In this document: one piece after another, positions 54,943 to 56,648 of the stretch | Layout of the letters: every line of letters begins with the position of its first letter | How positions within the stretch are numbered: position 1 is the stretch's first letter | Source of the DNA: an uncultured Opitutia bacterium | GTDB taxonomy: Bacteria > Verrucomicrobiota > Verrucomicrobiia > Opitutales > Coraliomargaritaceae | Assembly: GCA_937136395.1 (NCBI GenBank) | Contig: CAKZOI010000049.1 | Location: 1-56,648 of the forward strand | DNA length: 56,648 nucleotides | Reading direction: 5' to 3' | Position numbers and translations under genes: made by a program | The notes under the pieces: generated by a model | Database searches by the model: none | What the model was told of the DNA's origin: nothing | Seen by the model: only the letters and a program-made list of their open reading frames with translations

Positions 54943-55851
54943 ATGTCATCGATTCCGCATTTGAATGAATTTTGCGATCACCTCGCTTTAGAGCGACGTG
55001 TCTCTGCATACACAGTGCGCAACTATCGGGCAGCGGTGGAGAATTTTGTTGATTGGATGCGTGCTGCTGGAAAATGGCAGAATGATTTTTCCGCAGTGAG
55101 TTCTGTGCACGTTCGTTCGTTTTTGATCGACCAGGGCCGCCGCAAGGCGCGCCGCACACTGCATAATCATGTCTCTGGGATGAGGGCATTTTATCTGTAT
55201 TTACGCAAGCACGGACAGGTGAAATCAAATCCATTTACCGGTGTAACTTTACCAAAGTTGGAGAAGCCATTGCCTAAGTTTCTTACTGAGAAACAGATGC
55301 GCTTACTGCTGAATACACCTGTCACCTTATGGAAGGATGGCAAATTAGGCGAGTTCGAGGCGTTCCGAGACAGCCTCATCCTAGAGCTACTTTACGGCGG
55401 AGGGCTGCGTGTGAGTGAACTCTGTAATCTTAATCACGGGCAATTGGACCTATCGCAAGGTATTGCGCGCGTTCTCGGCAAGGGCAATAAAGAGCGCCTG
55501 TGCCCACTTGGTCCCGTGGCGATTCGCTGTTGGCAGACTTTTGTTGAGCGCTTTGATTTAACTGCTGAATATGCAGCACCAGTGGTGACGCAGCGTAACG
55601 GTAAACGCATGGAGCCGCGGCAAATTCAGAAGCTACTCAAGACCCACCTAGCTGGCGCAGAATTGCCGCTGGATATGACGCCGCATAAGCTGCGCCACTC
55701 CTTTGCCACACACATGCTCGATCACGGTGCAGATCTACGCGCAGTCCAAGAGTTGTTGGGCCATGCCAATTTATCGACCACGCAAATCTATACACATGTC
55801 TCCATTGCACGCTTAAAGGAAGCGCACAAGCAGGCACACCCGAGGGCATAA
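54943..55851 (+). CDS. Tyrosine recombinase XerC/XerD
   Basis: Resolves chromosome dimers at dif with its partner. 302 residues: N-terminal SAM-like core-binding domain (1-100), then the catalytic domain with Arg156 in GGGLRVSEL, Lys180 in LGKGNKER, His248 and Arg251 in HKLRHSFATHML, His274 in LLGHANLSTTQ and Tyr283 in IYTHV. All active-site residues are in place. Xer-type length and C-terminus (IARLKEAHKQAHPRA) favour a housekeeping XerC or XerD over a mobile-element integrase. C versus D cannot be told. It is followed 5 nt later by the MOSC gene. Confidence 0.92.
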   Translation: MSSIPHLNEFCDHLALERRVSAYTVRNYRAAVENFVDWMRAAGKWQNDFSAVSSVHVRSFLIDQGRRKARRTLHNHVSGMRAFYLYLRKHGQVKSNPFTGVTLPKLEKPLPKFLTEKQMRLLLNTPVTLWKDGKLGEFEAFRDSLILELLYGGGLRVSELCNLNHGQLDLSQGIARVLGKGNKERLCPLGPVAIRCWQTFVERFDLTAEYAAPVVTQRNGKRMEPRQIQKLLKTHLAGAELPLDMTPHKLRHSFATHMLDHGADLRAVQELLGHANLSTTQIYTHVSIARLKEAHKQAHPRA

Positions 55852-55856
55852 CGGAG

Positions 55857-56399
55857 ATGGCACTCAAGTTTGATTTAGACGCGGTTCGCTTGGCGCAGGC
55901 GGCTCCCATCGGGCAGGGGCGAGTCAATTTTCTGGTTAATCGTCCCTCAGAGGGGGTGCACACTCCTGTCGAGGATCTTTATCTCGATGCCGAAACGGGT
56001 ATCCTTGGAGATCGTTGGTCCCGAACTGCCTGGCTGAAATTGCCTGACGGGCGTCCCGATCCGCGGGTGCAGGTGAGCCTAACAAATACCGATGTCATGA
56101 GATGTTTCGCTGGCGTTAGCGGTGAAGGTGTCTTCCGCTGTGGAGATAACATATATACTGACCTGAATCTTACCCAAAAGGCGCTACCGACTGGCACACT
56201 GCTCGAAATTGGCGATGCGATTCTCGAGGTCAGCGATGTAGTAAACGATGCCTGTGGTAAATTCTCACAACGCTTTGGAGTCGAAGCGCTTAAATGTATT
56301 CGATCCGAATTAAATGCGCCCCTTCGTCTGCGTGGTATATTTGCTCGAATTATCCAGTCTGGGGTGGTGCAAATTGGAGATCGAGTGCTCTGCAAATGA
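55857..56399 (+). CDS. MOSC-domain protein
   Basis: A 180-residue MOSC domain protein related to the C-terminus of molybdenum-cofactor sulfurase and to YiiM. The typical pattern is present: GILGDRW near residue 50, LTNTDVMRCFAGVSGE, GDNIYTDLNLTQKALPTGTLLEIGDAILEVSD, then the region DACGKFSQRFGVEALKCI with the conserved Cys and Phe. It may carry sulfur for a molybdenum or other metallo-enzyme. It starts 5 nt after the recombinase stop, so they are probably in one transcript, without clear functional reason. Confidence 0.85.
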   Translation: MALKFDLDAVRLAQAAPIGQGRVNFLVNRPSEGVHTPVEDLYLDAETGILGDRWSRTAWLKLPDGRPDPRVQVSLTNTDVMRCFAGVSGEGVFRCGDNIYTDLNLTQKALPTGTLLEIGDAILEVSDVVNDACGKFSQRFGVEALKCIRSELNAPLRLRGIFARIIQSGVVQIGDRVLCK

Positions 56400-56515
56400 A
56401 GCTTTTGATCGAGGTCTAGGCTTGTTGATAAAAATTTTACATTCCAGCTAAGTAAAACTTGCATTATAAATATAAGGGGCGGATTCAATTCTGAACTGCA
56501 AGAGAGCAGCTAAGG

Positions 56516-56591
56516 TGAGTTAGGTGCTTGCGAGAGCGCCCGTCTTGGCGGGAAGCTCTCGGTCGATGAAAACAAACAAACACCTAACTCA
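56516..56591 (+). promoter_or_regulatory. Inverted repeat enclosing the transposase start codon
   Basis: TGAGTTAGGTG (56516-56526) is the exact reverse complement of CACCTAACTCA (56581-56591). Inside, CGAGAGC (56531-56537) pairs with GCTCTCG (56555-56561), and GCCCG lies opposite CGGG. The ATG at 56566 is between the two stems, so the mRNA start region would be folded. It may limit transposase translation from outside transcripts. Confidence 0.6.
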
Positions 56592-56648
56592 AGAAGAACG
56601 ATACACGATAGAGCGGATGCCTAAAGAGGGATATACTCAGGCTCGTAT
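56566..56648 (+). CDS. IS30-family transposase, N-terminal part
   Basis: Only 27 codons are inside the window, and the frame is open to the edge. The translated start, MKTNKHLTQEERYTIERMPK followed by EGYTQA, matches the N-terminal helix-turn-helix of IS30-type transposases (K-H-L-T-x-E-E-R-Y-x-I, then G-x-S/T-Q). The DDE catalytic domain would lie to the right. Whether the element is intact cannot be judged. Confidence 0.75.
   Translation, partial: MKTNKHLTQEERYTIERMPKEGYTQAR

Larger units (their letters stand above)
56475..56648 (+). mobile_element. Left end of an IS30-family insertion sequence (cut by window edge)
   Basis: A transposase start at 56566 is preceded by about 90 nt of structured sequence. 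The stretch around GGCGGATTCAATTCTG (about 56479-56494) is compatible with an IS30-type terminal repeat, but the exact left boundary and target duplication cannot be fixed without the right end. Further inward are an 11-bp inverted repeat (56516-56526 with 56581-56591) and an inner hairpin (56531-56561). Confidence 0.6.

Noticed and set aside
54836-55234. Minus-strand frame of 132 codons across the parA-recombinase junction
   Set aside because: Antisense to two genes with intact catalytic motifs and no recognisable protein.
54943-55851. Phage or genomic-island integrase
   Set aside because: Length, domain order and C-terminus fit housekeeping XerC/XerD, and there is no attachment-site repeat or cargo nearby except the separate insertion sequence at the window edge.

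Overview
The window reads as a free-living, probably marine, Gram-negative bacterium of the Verrucomicrobiota, most likely class Opitutae (Coraliomargarita/Lentimonas-like). The grounds are a Minf_1886-type gene, a bacterial AP2-domain protein, an exosortase, an LptA/OstA-type protein, a secreted Ni-superoxide dismutase and the overall protein flavour. Taxonomy is inferred from family recognition, not from a marker search. Almost no start codon is preceded by a Shine-Dalgarno sequence, and small GGTAG...CTACC palindromes lie in several intergenic gaps.

Layout. 0-4 kb: sodN, a methyltransferase, a kelch gene broken by a stop codon and a frameshift, and a GT4 glycosyltransferase. 4-14 kb: ffh, aspS, an OstA-repeat protein, tRNA-Ser(GGA), an exosortase coupled to glgA, a stand-alone Pycsar-effector-like membrane protein, a Minf_1886 protein and a coiled-coil protein. 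14-25 kb: a two-domain M16 peptidase, an AP2 protein, trpF, a very large PPi-type PEP carboxykinase, hpt, a ROK sugar kinase and two small membrane proteins. 25-36.6 kb: tig-clpP-clpX, then dnaE, a lipoate ligase and an RmlD-like reductase on the minus strand, hisC and a CNNM/CBS protein on the plus strand. 36.6-44.7 kb: an exopolysaccharide export module (membrane-anchored TPR protein, beta-barrel, Wza-like, Wzc-like tyrosine kinase), a CobW-like protein and aroC. 44.7-53.2 kb: an orphan NarL-type regulator, a TauE/SafE-type membrane protein, an SBF-type symporter, hemF-hemE-hemG, an SDR protein and a PPi-dependent phosphofructokinase. 53.3-56.6 kb: a PAS/HisKA protein without an ATPase domain, parA, a Xer-type recombinase, a MOSC protein and the left end of an IS30-family insertion sequence cut by the window edge.

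How the genes fit together. Two central-carbon enzymes 30 kb apart both look pyrophosphate-dependent (PEPCK and PFK), which suggests a PPi-based, reversible glycolysis. The exosortase, export module, glycosyltransferase and OstA protein point to an elaborate envelope. tig-clpP-clpX and hemF-hemE-hemG are conventional operons. I found no CRISPR array, rRNA, prophage or complete defence island. The strongest second-look items are the PPi enzyme pair, the isolated PycTM-like protein, the signal-peptide NiSOD, the decayed kelch gene, the Gly/Tyr-rich tyrosine kinase and the structured leader of the insertion sequence.
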